A stretch of 64,000 nt of DNA from Branchiibius sp. NY16-3462-2 (GTDB lineage Bacteria; Actinomycetota; Actinomycetes; Actinomycetales; Dermatophilaceae): positions 62,001 to 126,000 of the forward strand of contig NZ_LVCF01000001.1 in the NCBI RefSeq assembly GCF_001594145.1. Direction: 5' to 3'. Positions 28,079 to 35,669 of the stretch are shown piece after piece. How positions within the stretch are numbered: the stretch's first letter is position 1; each line of letters begins with the position of its first letter. Made by a program: the position numbers and the translations under genes. The notes under the pieces are model-generated. The model had not been told where the DNA came from. It did not search any database and saw only the letters and a program-made list of their open reading frames with translations.

Positions 28079-29157
28079 TGGCCCGCGGCCGCCATCCGAG
28101 CGGCTTCGTCCATCGTGACCGCGGAGTCGATGACGGGGTCCAGGTCGCCGTTGAGCACCGCGTCGAGGTTGTAGGACTTGAACCCGGTGCGGTGGTCGGC
28201 GATCCGGTTCTCGGGGAAGTTGTAGGTGCGGATGCGCTCGCTACGGTCCACGGTGCGCACCTGCGAGCGCCGCGCGGCACTGGCCTCGGCGTCACGCTGC
28301 TCCTGCTGCTGCTGACGCAGTCGCGCCTTGAGGACGCGCAATGCGGCCTCTTTGTTCTGCAGCTGCGACTTCTCGTTCTGGCAGGACACGACCACACCGG
28401 TCGGCAGGTGGGTGATGCGCACGGCGGAGTCGGTCGTGTTGACGCTCTGTCCGCCGGGGCCCGAGGAGCGGTAGACGTCGATCTTCAGGTCGTTCGGCCC
28501 GAAGGTGATCTCCTCGTCGTCACCCTCGTCCAGATCGGGCATCACCAGCACACCGGCCGCGGAGGTGTGGATGCGGCCCTGGCTCTCGGTGACCGGGACC
28601 CGCTGCACCCGGTGCACGCCGCCTTCGTACTTCAGCCGCGCCCACGGTGCGCTGCCCGGCTCGGGAGTTCCCTTGGCGCGTAACTGGAGTCGGACATCCT
28701 TGTAGCCGCCGAGGTCGGACTCGGTGGCGTCGGTGATGTCGGCCTTCCAGTGGTGTTTCTCGGCGTACCGCAGGTACATCCGGACCAGGTCGCCGGCGAA
28801 GAGCGCGGACTCCTCGCCGCCCTCGCCCGCCTTGACCTCGAGGATCACGTCCCGGTCGTCGTCCTCGTCGCGGGGCAACAACAACGTGCGCAACTTGCCC
28901 TCAGCGAGTTCGACCGCCTCACGCAGCGCGGGCAGTTCGGCCGCGAAGCCCTCGTCCTCCCCCGCCAGTTCCTCACCGGCGGCAAGATCCTCACCGGCCT
29001 GCTTCAGCGCGTGGTAGGCGGCGACGGTCGGCGCCAGCGCGGCGTACCTCTTGTTGAGCTTGCGGGACAGCTTCTGGTCACCGAGGGTCGCGGGGTCGGC
29101 CAGTTGCCGTTCGAGGTCGGCGTACTCGGCCACGATCGGTTCGGCGGATTCCAACAT
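28075..29157 (-). CDS. prfA: Peptide chain release factor 1
   Basis: A 360-residue class I release factor reading UAA and UAG. The GGQ catalytic loop is in SSGPGGQSVNTTDSAVR, and the codon-recognition loop around GTPEPGSAPW lies in domain 2 (the PxT-equivalent region). I chose the ATG at 29157 (MLESAEPIVAEYADLERQ), which has AAGGAG upstream; a longer in-frame extension across the rpmE hairpin is not family-like. It follows rpmE by 85 bp with a strong hairpin between and overlaps prmC. Confidence 0.96.
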   Translation of the reverse strand: MLESAEPIVAEYADLERQLADPATLGDQKLSRKLNKRYAALAPTVAAYHALKQAGEDLAAGEELAGEDEGFAAELPALREAVELAEGKLRTLLLPRDEDDDRDVILEVKAGEGGEESALFAGDLVRMYLRYAEKHHWKADITDATESDLGGYKDVRLQLRAKGTPEPGSAPWARLKYEGGVHRVQRVPVTESQGRIHTSAAGVLVMPDLDEGDDEEITFGPNDLKIDVYRSSGPGGQSVNTTDSAVRITHLPTGVVVSCQNEKSQLQNKEAALRVLKARLRQQQQEQRDAEASAARRSQVRTVDRSERIRTYNFPENRIADHRTGFKSYNLDAVLNGDLDPVIDSAVTMDEAARMAAAGQ

Positions 29158-29197
29158 GTGCGCGCTCCTTGCGAACGACCAGACGGGGGAACAAAGA

Positions 29198-29234
29198 CCG
29201 CCGCCCCGCACCCAGGTCGGGTGCGGGGCGGCGG
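29198..29234 (-). terminator. Strong hairpin between rpmE and prfA
   Basis: A perfect 16-bp stem (29198-29213 with 29219-29234) and 5-nt loop begins nine bases past the rpmE stop. On the minus strand it is followed by TCTTTGTT, a weak U-rich run. It is probably a terminator or attenuator that lets rpmE be expressed more than prfA-prmC. Confidence 0.7.
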
Positions 29235-29242
29235 CGGGAAAG

Positions 29243-29461
29243 TTACTTGGCGTCGGCCTTCTTGCCGTAACGCTCCTGGAAGCGGGCCACGCGACCACCG
29301 GTGTCCAGGATCTTCTGCTTGCCCGTGTAGAACGGGTGGCACTGCGAGCAGACCTCGACGTTGATGGCGCCGTCGGTCTTGGTGCTGCGGGTCTCGAACT
29401 GAGCGCCGCAGGTGCACGTCACCAGGGTGTTGACGTACTCCGGGTGCAGGTTCTTCTTCAC
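29243..29461 (-). CDS. rpmE: 50S ribosomal protein L31 (zinc-binding type)
   Basis: A 72-residue L31 of the C+ (zinc) form. The cysteine pairs are CTC in VTCTCGAQF and CSQC in VEVCSQCHPFYTG, giving a four-Cys zinc site, so it is the zinc-replete paralogue rather than the Zur-regulated C- form. The GTG at 29461 (KKNLHPEYV) has AAGGAG upstream. Normally it follows rho directly; here about 3.9 kb of plus-strand genes intervene. Confidence 0.97.
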   Translation of the reverse strand: MKKNLHPEYVNTLVTCTCGAQFETRSTKTDGAINVEVCSQCHPFYTGKQKILDTGGRVARFQERYGKKADAK

Positions 29462-29726
29462 TGCGGGATCTCCTTGGTATCGAAGGGTCCGGGTCGCCTG
29501 CGCGGGATGCAACGAGCGTGAACCGGAAGCCAGCAGTCAATTCTGCCAGATCTGGGGCGAGAGGCCGAATCGGCTGCATCCGGACCAACGCACACGACAC
29601 ACTGCGCATTCCGCCGGGCGGCGCAAATCCTCCGGGCAAAGTTTTACATTCTGAAAACACTTTTCGTTCTGCGACTGTGGCACGGTAACGATTGTCCGTT
29701 TGATCGCTCATCCCCCGGAGAGTCGT

Positions 29727-31628
29727 ATGCCATCCGTATCACGGCGTAACTTCCTGATCGCCTCCCTCGCGGTGCCGCTCGCCGCAACCGCCGCCCCGGC
29801 TCTCGCAGTCGAGAGCACCGACCAGTTCACCACCGCGGCCAACAAATATCAGGTCCCGGTGAGCGTTCTTACAGCCGTCTCCTACGGCCAGACCCGCTGG
29901 GAGGACCACTCCGGTCGGCCCTCCACCAGCGGCGGGTACGGTCCGATGCACCTGATCGACGGTGCCGCCGTCGCAGCCGTCCGTGCGAACCGCACCGGCA
30001 AACCCGATAGCGCACCGGTGATCGACACGCTGGCGCAAGCCGCCCGCCTCACCGGTTACTCCCCCAGCACGCTGAAGAAGGACCCCGCCGCCAACATCAT
30101 GGGAGCGGCCGCGATCCTGGCCAGCACCCAGAAGTCGCTGGGCCACCCGCTGGGCGCCAGCACCGATCCGTCGTCCTGGTACGAGGCCATCGCCTCGGTC
30201 AGCGGGCTCACCTCTGCATCCGCGCAGCAGACCTTCGCCGACGGCGTTCTATCCGACCTGCAGTCCGGCGCCGTGAAGTCGACCGCCGGCGGCAAACTGA
30301 CCATGAAGGCCCGTGCGGTGGGCTCGCCGGGCGCGCAACGGCAGGTCCTGAGCGAGCGCGTCGCGGTGGCCAAGGCGCAGCGACCGCGCGGTCCCGTGGA
30401 CGCTCCGGCCGGCCTGGCCGTGGAGTGGATCCCGGCGCCGTACGAGCAGTACGGCCCCAACCCGGGTGACTACGGCAACCACGACCTGGGTTTCCGGCCC
30501 AAGTCGCCCGCGCTGAACCAGATCGTCATCCACGACATGGACGGCACCTACGACGGCTCGATCACCCTGGTGAAGGACCCGACCTACCTGGCCTGGAACT
30601 ACTCGATCCGCTCCGGTGACGGTCACATCGCCCAGCACCTGGAGACCAAGGACATCGGCTGGCACGCCGGCAACTGGTACATCAACGGCCACGCCCTGGG
30701 CATCGAGCACGAGGGCTACGCCGCCGACGGCAGTTGGTACTCCGAGGTGATGTACCGCAACTCGTCCAAGTTGGTGAAGTACCTCGCACGCAAGTACGAC
30801 ATCCCGTTGGACCGCAGCCACATCCTGGGCCACGACCAGGTCCCGGCGACCACCGCGGCCAACATCCCCGGGATGCACTGGGACCCGGGCCCGTTCTGGG
30901 ACTGGGAGCACTACTTCAACCTGCTCGGCGCCAACCTGCGCAAAGGCACCTCAGCGGTACGACCGAAGTCGGGTCAGGTGGTGCGGATCCTGCCGGGGTT
31001 CGACGGTAACTTCCAGCCGCTCACGGGCTACCAGAACAGCTCCAGCACCCCCTACCCCGATCTGCCGACCAACTTCGTCACCCTGCGCACCCAGCCCGAT
31101 TTCGGTGCGCCGGTCTACACCGACGCGGGCCTGCACCAGAACGGAACGCCCGGCTCGACGTACGTCTCGGACATGGGTGGGCGCGCCGCGGCCGGATGCG
31201 ACTACGTCGTGGCGGAGGTCATCGGCGACTGGACGGCGATCTGGTTCCTCGGCGACAAGGTGTGGTTCTACAACCCGCGCAAGAACCCCACCGCCCGGGT
31301 GCTGCTCGGCGCCAAGGTGGTCACCCCCAAGGCCGGCAGGACCACCATCCCGGTCTACGGTCGCGCCCTGCCCGAGCCCTCGGCGTACACCGACCCGGCC
31401 GACGTCGTGGCGTGGGCACCGCTCACCTACCAGCTGGAGTCGGCGCAGTCCTACGCGCTGGTCGATGAGAAACCGCCGACGGACTACTACAAGGCCAACA
31501 CCTACGACATCGACACCCCTGGTGACCACGTCGACATCATCGGCAAGACCAAGTACTACATGATCAGCGTCGGCCACCGGATCGGGTTCGTCCTCGCGGA
31601 CGACGTCCAGGCCTCGCGCGCCTGGTGA
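29727..31628 (+). CDS. Tat-exported N-acetylmuramoyl-L-alanine amidase (Amidase_2)
   Basis: A 633-residue secreted peptidoglycan hydrolase. A Tat signal (SRRNFLIASLAVPL, twin Arg at 6-7) ends at about residue 28 in APALA. Residues 35-130 resemble a lysozyme/transglycosylase-like fold (AANKYQVPVSVLTAV, then STSGGYGPMHL), but the catalytic Glu position reads SYGQTRW. A zinc amidase_2 domain follows at about 265-400: His269 in IVIHDMDG, His328 in GIEHEG, and HILGHDQV. The C-terminal 200 residues are beta-rich repeats that may bind the wall. The ATG has GGAGAG upstream. It lies between rho and rpmE. Confidence 0.88.
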   Translation: MPSVSRRNFLIASLAVPLAATAAPALAVESTDQFTTAANKYQVPVSVLTAVSYGQTRWEDHSGRPSTSGGYGPMHLIDGAAVAAVRANRTGKPDSAPVIDTLAQAARLTGYSPSTLKKDPAANIMGAAAILASTQKSLGHPLGASTDPSSWYEAIASVSGLTSASAQQTFADGVLSDLQSGAVKSTAGGKLTMKARAVGSPGAQRQVLSERVAVAKAQRPRGPVDAPAGLAVEWIPAPYEQYGPNPGDYGNHDLGFRPKSPALNQIVIHDMDGTYDGSITLVKDPTYLAWNYSIRSGDGHIAQHLETKDIGWHAGNWYINGHALGIEHEGYAADGSWYSEVMYRNSSKLVKYLARKYDIPLDRSHILGHDQVPATTAANIPGMHWDPGPFWDWEHYFNLLGANLRKGTSAVRPKSGQVVRILPGFDGNFQPLTGYQNSSSTPYPDLPTNFVTLRTQPDFGAPVYTDAGLHQNGTPGSTYVSDMGGRAAAGCDYVVAEVIGDWTAIWFLGDKVWFYNPRKNPTARVLLGAKVVTPKAGRTTIPVYGRALPEPSAYTDPADVVAWAPLTYQLESAQSYALVDEKPPTDYYKANTYDIDTPGDHVDIIGKTKYYMISVGHRIGFVLADDVQASRAW

Positions 31629-31647
31629 TCTGACGCAGCACTCCCCT

Positions 31648-31681
31648 GGATCCCGCCATCGGTTCGCCGGTGGCGGGATCC
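31648..31681 (+). terminator. Hairpin after the amidase gene
   Basis: Eleven-bp arms (31648-31658 with 31671-31681) and an inner CGG/CCG pairing around a TTCG loop lie 20 bases past the amidase stop. No U-tract. A likely intrinsic terminator. Confidence 0.65.
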
Positions 31682-31699
31682 GCTGAGTGAGTGACCGGG

Positions 31700-31708
31700 T
31701 AATCCACA
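31700..31708 (+). promoter_or_regulatory. DnaA-box-like 9-mer upstream of DUF4262 gene
   Basis: TAATCCACA differs from the TTATCCACA consensus at one position and lies 55 bp upstream of the DUF4262 start. Reported because related 9-mers precede two other accessory genes here. Confidence 0.25.
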
Positions 31709-31749
31709 GGCCGGGCCGGCACGTACGGCGCGTGGGCACCCGATCGTCC

Positions 31750-31762
31750 TACGGTGCCTGGC
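31750..31762 (+). promoter_or_regulatory. -10 element, leaderless start of DUF4262 gene
   Basis: TACGGT at 31750-31755 is followed by exactly seven bases and the ATG at 31763. No Shine-Dalgarno is present. Confidence 0.5.
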
Positions 31763-32209
31763 ATGGCGAGGATGACAAGGGAATCGTGGCGCAGACAACG
31801 GGACTCGGATCTGCGGGCCAAGATCCGCCGCTACGGGTACACCGTGCTGCACATCGGCGGCGGCTGCGACGATCCGGCATGCACGGAGCCCCATTCGCCG
31901 CTGAGTGAACAGTTCGGTTACACGGTCGGACTGACCGAGCACGGCCACCCGGAGCTGCTGGTCTCGGGGCTGGTCGCCCTCGACTCCTACCGCTTGTTGA
32001 ACAACCTCGGTCACAACATCGTGGACCACGGGGACCGGCTGAGACCGGGCGAGCTCATCGACTTCGGCGGGTTCGGCATCGGTGCAGTGGTCGAGATCGA
32101 GGACTCCTCGCGTCAGCTGACCGTGGCCAACGAGTTCTACCGCGTCCCCTACCGGCTACCGATCGCAGCACTGCGCGTTGTGGTCGCCGGTTCTGATCGG
32201 TTCAACTAG
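31763..32209 (+). CDS. DUF4262 domain protein
   Basis: A 148-residue soluble protein. The DUF4262 signature is visible: FGYTVGLTEHGHPELLVSGL, followed by LNNLGHNIVDHGDRLRPGE. Two Cys residues occur in GGGCDDPACTEPH. DUF4262 proteins have no assigned function; some occur near toxins or immunity genes. It belongs to the plus-strand insert between rho and rpmE. The ATG at 31763 was chosen over a GTG at 31754 because of the -10 seven bases upstream. Confidence 0.8.
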   Translation: MARMTRESWRRQRDSDLRAKIRRYGYTVLHIGGGCDDPACTEPHSPLSEQFGYTVGLTEHGHPELLVSGLVALDSYRLLNNLGHNIVDHGDRLRPGELIDFGGFGIGAVVEIEDSSRQLTVANEFYRVPYRLPIAALRVVVAGSDRFN

Positions 32210-32305
32210 AACCGCCTTGTGCCGCAACCTGTTTCGGGTTACCGGTGCTGGCGTGAGAGAACTCCCGACTACAGCCTCGCACTGCTACCGGGTTGACTCC
32301 CCGGT

Positions 32306-33334
32306 ATGAGTCGAGGCCCCTCCCGTCGTACCGTCATGTCCGCCGCATGGGCCGCCCCCGTGGTCACCATCGCCGCCGCCGCACCGGCAGCGAGCGCCAG
32401 CCCTTCGGCTGGTTTCGACCTGGTCCTGGACCCACCACAGCTGGGCAGTTCCTTCTACATGTTCAACGGTGCTCTGACCCGGCTGCTGGAGGTCGGCGAA
32501 CCGGTGGCCACCGTGGTCGCCAACCACGGCACCGTTGCCTCCCCCGCGGGGTTCACCCTGCAGGTCAGCTACGACAGCGCGGTCTTCCGGCTCACCGGTG
32601 CCACCGGACACTTCGGTGGCAGCGGTGGTGACGGCACGTCGTTGCCGATCGTCACGCGCAGCGTGGCCGACCGCGTCGAGACGGTCACCTTCACGATCCC
32701 GGTGATGATCCCGCCGGGTACTGATCCGTTCACCGGCTACTTCGTGGCTTTCGACTACGACATCCTCGGTATTTACCCGCATGACGCCGTCGCGGACTAC
32801 CGTCCGGCGCACTTCACCCTCCTACCGGTGCCCGGGGATGCGGACCTGTCGAACAACACCGCAGTGGGCTCCATCGCGCAGGACAAGGGTCCGGTCAGCC
32901 CGTGGGGCGTGTTGGCGTCGGCCAGCTACGCAACGAAGGCGATCGGGTCGCTCACGCTCAAGCGGCCGACGACCATCACCTGGACGTCGGTCGGCCCGAA
33001 TCCCACACCCGCCGGGTCGCAGTTGCGCATCGGGACCGACGCCCAGACCGCGTCGCAGGTGCGCATCACCAACGTGCGCTTCAACGGCGCCCCCGCCCCG
33101 GGCGCGGTCACGTTCGTGTCGCAGGAGTCCACCGGCCAGACCATCGCGGCTGTCTACGCCCTCACCGTGCGCCTGGCCGCGCGCGACGTGCTGACCTACG
33201 ACGTCACGTACGTCGACCAGACCCCGCCCGCCGGGATCAGCCAGATCTACCGCGCCCAGGCTGACTTCCTCGCGCCCGACCCGAACTCCCCGGCGCAGCG
33301 CGCCCGCGACGAGCGCAGTTACCTGCAGTACTGA
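32306..33334 (+). CDS. Tat-exported surface or secreted protein (function unknown)
   Basis: A 342-residue protein with an N-terminal Tat-type signal (SRRTVMSAAWAAPVVTIA, twin Arg at 7-8) cleaved near ASAS at about residue 32. The mature part is rich in Thr, Val, Gly and Asp and looks like two or three immunoglobulin-like beta domains (for example VANHGTVASPAGFTLQVSYD, then VRLAARDVLTYDVTYVD). It has no cysteine, LPXTG anchor or membrane tail, so it is secreted or held non-covalently. No Shine-Dalgarno is evident. It converges on rho with a shared terminator between. Confidence 0.7.
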   Translation: MSRGPSRRTVMSAAWAAPVVTIAAAAPAASASPSAGFDLVLDPPQLGSSFYMFNGALTRLLEVGEPVATVVANHGTVASPAGFTLQVSYDSAVFRLTGATGHFGGSGGDGTSLPIVTRSVADRVETVTFTIPVMIPPGTDPFTGYFVAFDYDILGIYPHDAVADYRPAHFTLLPVPGDADLSNNTAVGSIAQDKGPVSPWGVLASASYATKAIGSLTLKRPTTITWTSVGPNPTPAGSQLRIGTDAQTASQVRITNVRFNGAPAPGAVTFVSQESTGQTIAAVYALTVRLAARDVLTYDVTYVDQTPPAGISQIYRAQADFLAPDPNSPAQRARDERSYLQY

Positions 33335-33349
33335 GCCGAGACGTCGCAA

Positions 33350-33380
33350 AAGGGCCGGGAGACAACGTCTCCCGGCCCTT
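33350..33380. terminator. Bidirectional terminator between rho and the Tat surface gene
   Basis: A perfect 14-bp stem (33350-33363 with 33367-33380) around an AAC loop, midway between two converging genes. On the minus strand it is followed by TTTT, so it is a classic intrinsic terminator for rho; on the plus strand it can serve the surface gene. Confidence 0.85.
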
Positions 33381-33392
33381 GCGTACGTCTGA

Positions 33393-35360
33393 TCAGTCTT
33401 CGTCGTCCAGCTTGATCGAGCTGGTCTGCTGCACCTGCATCAGGAACTCGACGTTCGACTTGGTCTTCTTCAACCGGTCGAGCAGGAGCTCCACGGACTG
33501 CTGCTGATCCAGGGCGGCCAGCACCCGGCGCAGCTTCCACATGATCTTCAGCTCGTCGGCACCCAGCAGAATCTCCTCGCGGCGGGTACCGGAGGCGTTG
33601 ACGTCGACCGCCGGGAAGATCCGGCGCTCGGCGAGCTGACGGGACAGCCGCAGCTCCATGTTGCCGGTGCCCTTGAACTCCTCGAAGATGACCTCGTCCA
33701 TCCGTGACCCGGTCTCGATGAGGGCCGTCGCCAGGATGGTCAGCGAACCACCGTGCTCGATGTTGCGCGCCGCACCGAAGAACTTCTTCGGCGGGTAGAG
33801 CGCGCTGGAGTCGACACCACCGGACATGATCCGGCCGCTGGCGGGGGCCGCCAAGTTGTAGGCGCGGCCCAGCTTGGTGATCGAGTCCAGCAGGATGACG
33901 ACATCCGAACCGGCCTCGACCAGGCGCTTGGCGCGCTCCACCGCGAGCTCGGCGACCGTGGTGTGGTCGTCGGCGGGACGGTCGAAGGTGGAGGCGATGA
34001 CCTCACCCTTCACCGCGCGCTGCATGTCGGTGACCTCTTCGGGGCGCTCGTCGACGAGCACGACCATGAGGTGGCATTCGGGGTTGTTGGTGCTGATCGC
34101 GTTGGCGATGGCCTGCATGATCATCGTCTTACCGGCCTTGGCCGGCGCCACGATCAGACCACGCTGACCCTTACCGATCGGCGCGACCAGGTCGATCATC
34201 CGGGTCGTCAGCACGTTGGGCTCGGTCTCCAACCGCAGGCGCTCCTGCGGGTAGAGCGGGGTCAGCTTGCCGAACTCCGGGCGCTGCTTGGCCTTCTCCG
34301 GGTCCAGACCGTTGACCGTGTCCAGCCGGACCAGAGCGTTGAACTTCTGCCGGTTGGACTGCTGCTGGCCCTGCTGGTCGTTGTCCCGCGGGGCGCGCAC
34401 GGCGCCGGTGACCGCGTCACCCTTGCGCAGACCGTTGCGCTTGATCATGCCCATCGGCACGTAGACGTCGTTCGGACCCGGCAGGTAGCCGCTGGTGCGC
34501 ACGAAGGCGTAGTTGTCGAAGACGTCGACGATGCCCGCCACCGGGATCAGGACGTCGTCCTCGCGGATCTGGGTGTCAACGTCCCCGAAGTCTTCACGAC
34601 CTCCGCGGCCACGCTTGCGGTCGCGGCCGCGCTGACGACGGCGGGAGTTGGGCCCGTCGTTGTTCCAGTTGTCGTTGCCGCTGTTGTTCCGGTCGTTGTT
34701 GTTGCCGCGGTCGTTGGTGTTGCCGCGGTCGTTGTTGCCACCGCTGTTGCGGTCGTTGGTGTTGCGGTCGTTGGTGTTCTGCGACCGGTCGTTACCGCCC
34801 TGGGCGCGGTCGCCCCGGTTGTTCTGCTGGGCGCGGTTACCCCGGTTGTTCCGGTTGCCCTCACCCTGGGCGCGGTCACCCTGGTTGCGGTCACCCTGGT
34901 TGCGGTCACCGGAGTTCTGCCGGTCGCCGTGGTTCTGGTTGCGGCGCGAGCCCCGGTCGGCGTTGTCGCGCTCGTCACCCTGGGCCTCGGAACCCCGCCC
35001 GTCGGACTGCTGGTGCGAGCTCGAGTCGCCGCGGTCGTCACGCTGCTGGGTCGGGGCGCCGGTCTCCGGCGCGCGGGTGTCACCCGGCTGCTCGGCGGAG
35101 CGCTCAGGCGCAGTCGGCGGCGCCTGCGCGGCCGGAGCACTCGGAGCCTGCGCTGCGCTCTCGGCGGCGGGAGCAGTGGTGGGGGCAGTCGCCCGGCGGG
35201 ACCCGCCGTCACGACCGGCACGAATGGCCTCGAGCAGATCGCTCTTGCGCATTTTCGAAGTGCCGCTGATGCCCATGGTCGACGCGAGTTGCTTGAGTTC
35301 GTCGAGTTTCAGAGTGCTCAACGAACCGCGAGCCGTGACCCGCTCGGTGGTTTCAGTCAC
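33393..35360 (-). CDS. rho: Transcription termination factor Rho, with large disordered insertion
   Basis: A 655-residue hexameric RNA helicase. An N-terminal helical Rho_N domain (about 13-50) is followed by a long disordered region (about 50-258) that becomes dominated by Asn, Arg, Asp, Gly and Gln at 130-240. Then come the RNA-binding cold-shock-like domain (GIVDVFDNYAFVRTSGYL at about 277) and the ATPase: Walker A PAKAGKT at about 406-412, DSITKLGRAYN, and the Q-loop/R-loop region. Such insertions are typical of Actinobacteria and increase RNA affinity. The GTG at 35360 has GGAAGGAA upstream. Confidence 0.97.
   Translation of the reverse strand: MTETTERVTARGSLSTLKLDELKQLASTMGISGTSKMRKSDLLEAIRAGRDGGSRRATAPTTAPAAESAAQAPSAPAAQAPPTAPERSAEQPGDTRAPETGAPTQQRDDRGDSSSHQQSDGRGSEAQGDERDNADRGSRRNQNHGDRQNSGDRNQGDRNQGDRAQGEGNRNNRGNRAQQNNRGDRAQGGNDRSQNTNDRNTNDRNSGGNNDRGNTNDRGNNNDRNNSGNDNWNNDGPNSRRRQRGRDRKRGRGGREDFGDVDTQIREDDVLIPVAGIVDVFDNYAFVRTSGYLPGPNDVYVPMGMIKRNGLRKGDAVTGAVRAPRDNDQQGQQQSNRQKFNALVRLDTVNGLDPEKAKQRPEFGKLTPLYPQERLRLETEPNVLTTRMIDLVAPIGKGQRGLIVAPAKAGKTMIMQAIANAISTNNPECHLMVVLVDERPEEVTDMQRAVKGEVIASTFDRPADDHTTVAELAVERAKRLVEAGSDVVILLDSITKLGRAYNLAAPASGRIMSGGVDSSALYPPKKFFGAARNIEHGGSLTILATALIETGSRMDEVIFEEFKGTGNMELRLSRQLAERRIFPAVDVNASGTRREEILLGADELKIMWKLRRVLAALDQQQSVELLLDRLKKTKSNVEFLMQVQQTSSIKLDDED
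34641..34973 (-). repeat. Low-complexity Asn/Arg/Asp-rich tract within rho
   Basis: Codes for residues about 130-240 of Rho. Short degenerate units such as DRNQG, NDRN and GNRN recur, so the DNA contains repeated GGTCGTTG/GTTGTTG-type words. Such tracts change length by slippage and may differ between close strains. Asn is otherwise rare in this GC-rich genome, so selection for composition is likely. Confidence 0.7.
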
Positions 35361-35669
35361 GAAGAATTTCCTTCCCCTCATCCAGCCGATCGGCTTTGCG
35401 AATGAGGCGTCCTCTTGAGGTACGACCCCGGCGTACTGCCTGGAGTCACGACCGCCGTGCTGACCACCCGCGGGCGGGTAGGGCAAGAACAGTCAAAGGG
35501 TGGCACCGCCGGGCGACCGTCGGGGGGATTCCGAATATGCGTCGGGAAAGGATCGCTGAGCGAAGGGATTCACAGAGCGCTTCCGTCGGCGCGGCCACCG
35601 AGAACTCGGTGCTGGCTCAACGGTACACCGAGTCCCGGTCAAAACGTGAAATCGACGACATCCCGCGCG
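35361..35669 (-). other. 309-bp rho leader region
   Basis: No coding sequence of its own is evident between thrB and rho. The rho frame stays open upstream to 35486 but the extension is not family-like. A candidate -10 (TACCGT, 35625-35620) would give a leader of about 250 bases, long enough for Rho autoregulation, which is known in several bacteria. A palindrome near the predicted start is listed separately. Confidence 0.4.
35596..35632. promoter_or_regulatory. Palindrome and half-site in rho leader
   Basis: CACCGAG-AA-CTCGGTG at 35596-35611 has perfect 7-bp arms. The same half-site CACCGAG recurs at 35626-35632, 30 bp away, overlapping the candidate -10. It may be an operator, or as RNA a 6-bp hairpin with a GUUC loop at the start of the leader. 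Confidence 0.35.

Noticed and set aside
29462..29726. Cyclic-di-AMP (ydaO-type) riboswitch ahead of the wall amidase
   Set aside because: Such switches precede some wall-hydrolase genes in Actinobacteria, but I could not find the paired conserved motifs in these 265 bases; only an AT-rich patch and a possible -10 are visible.
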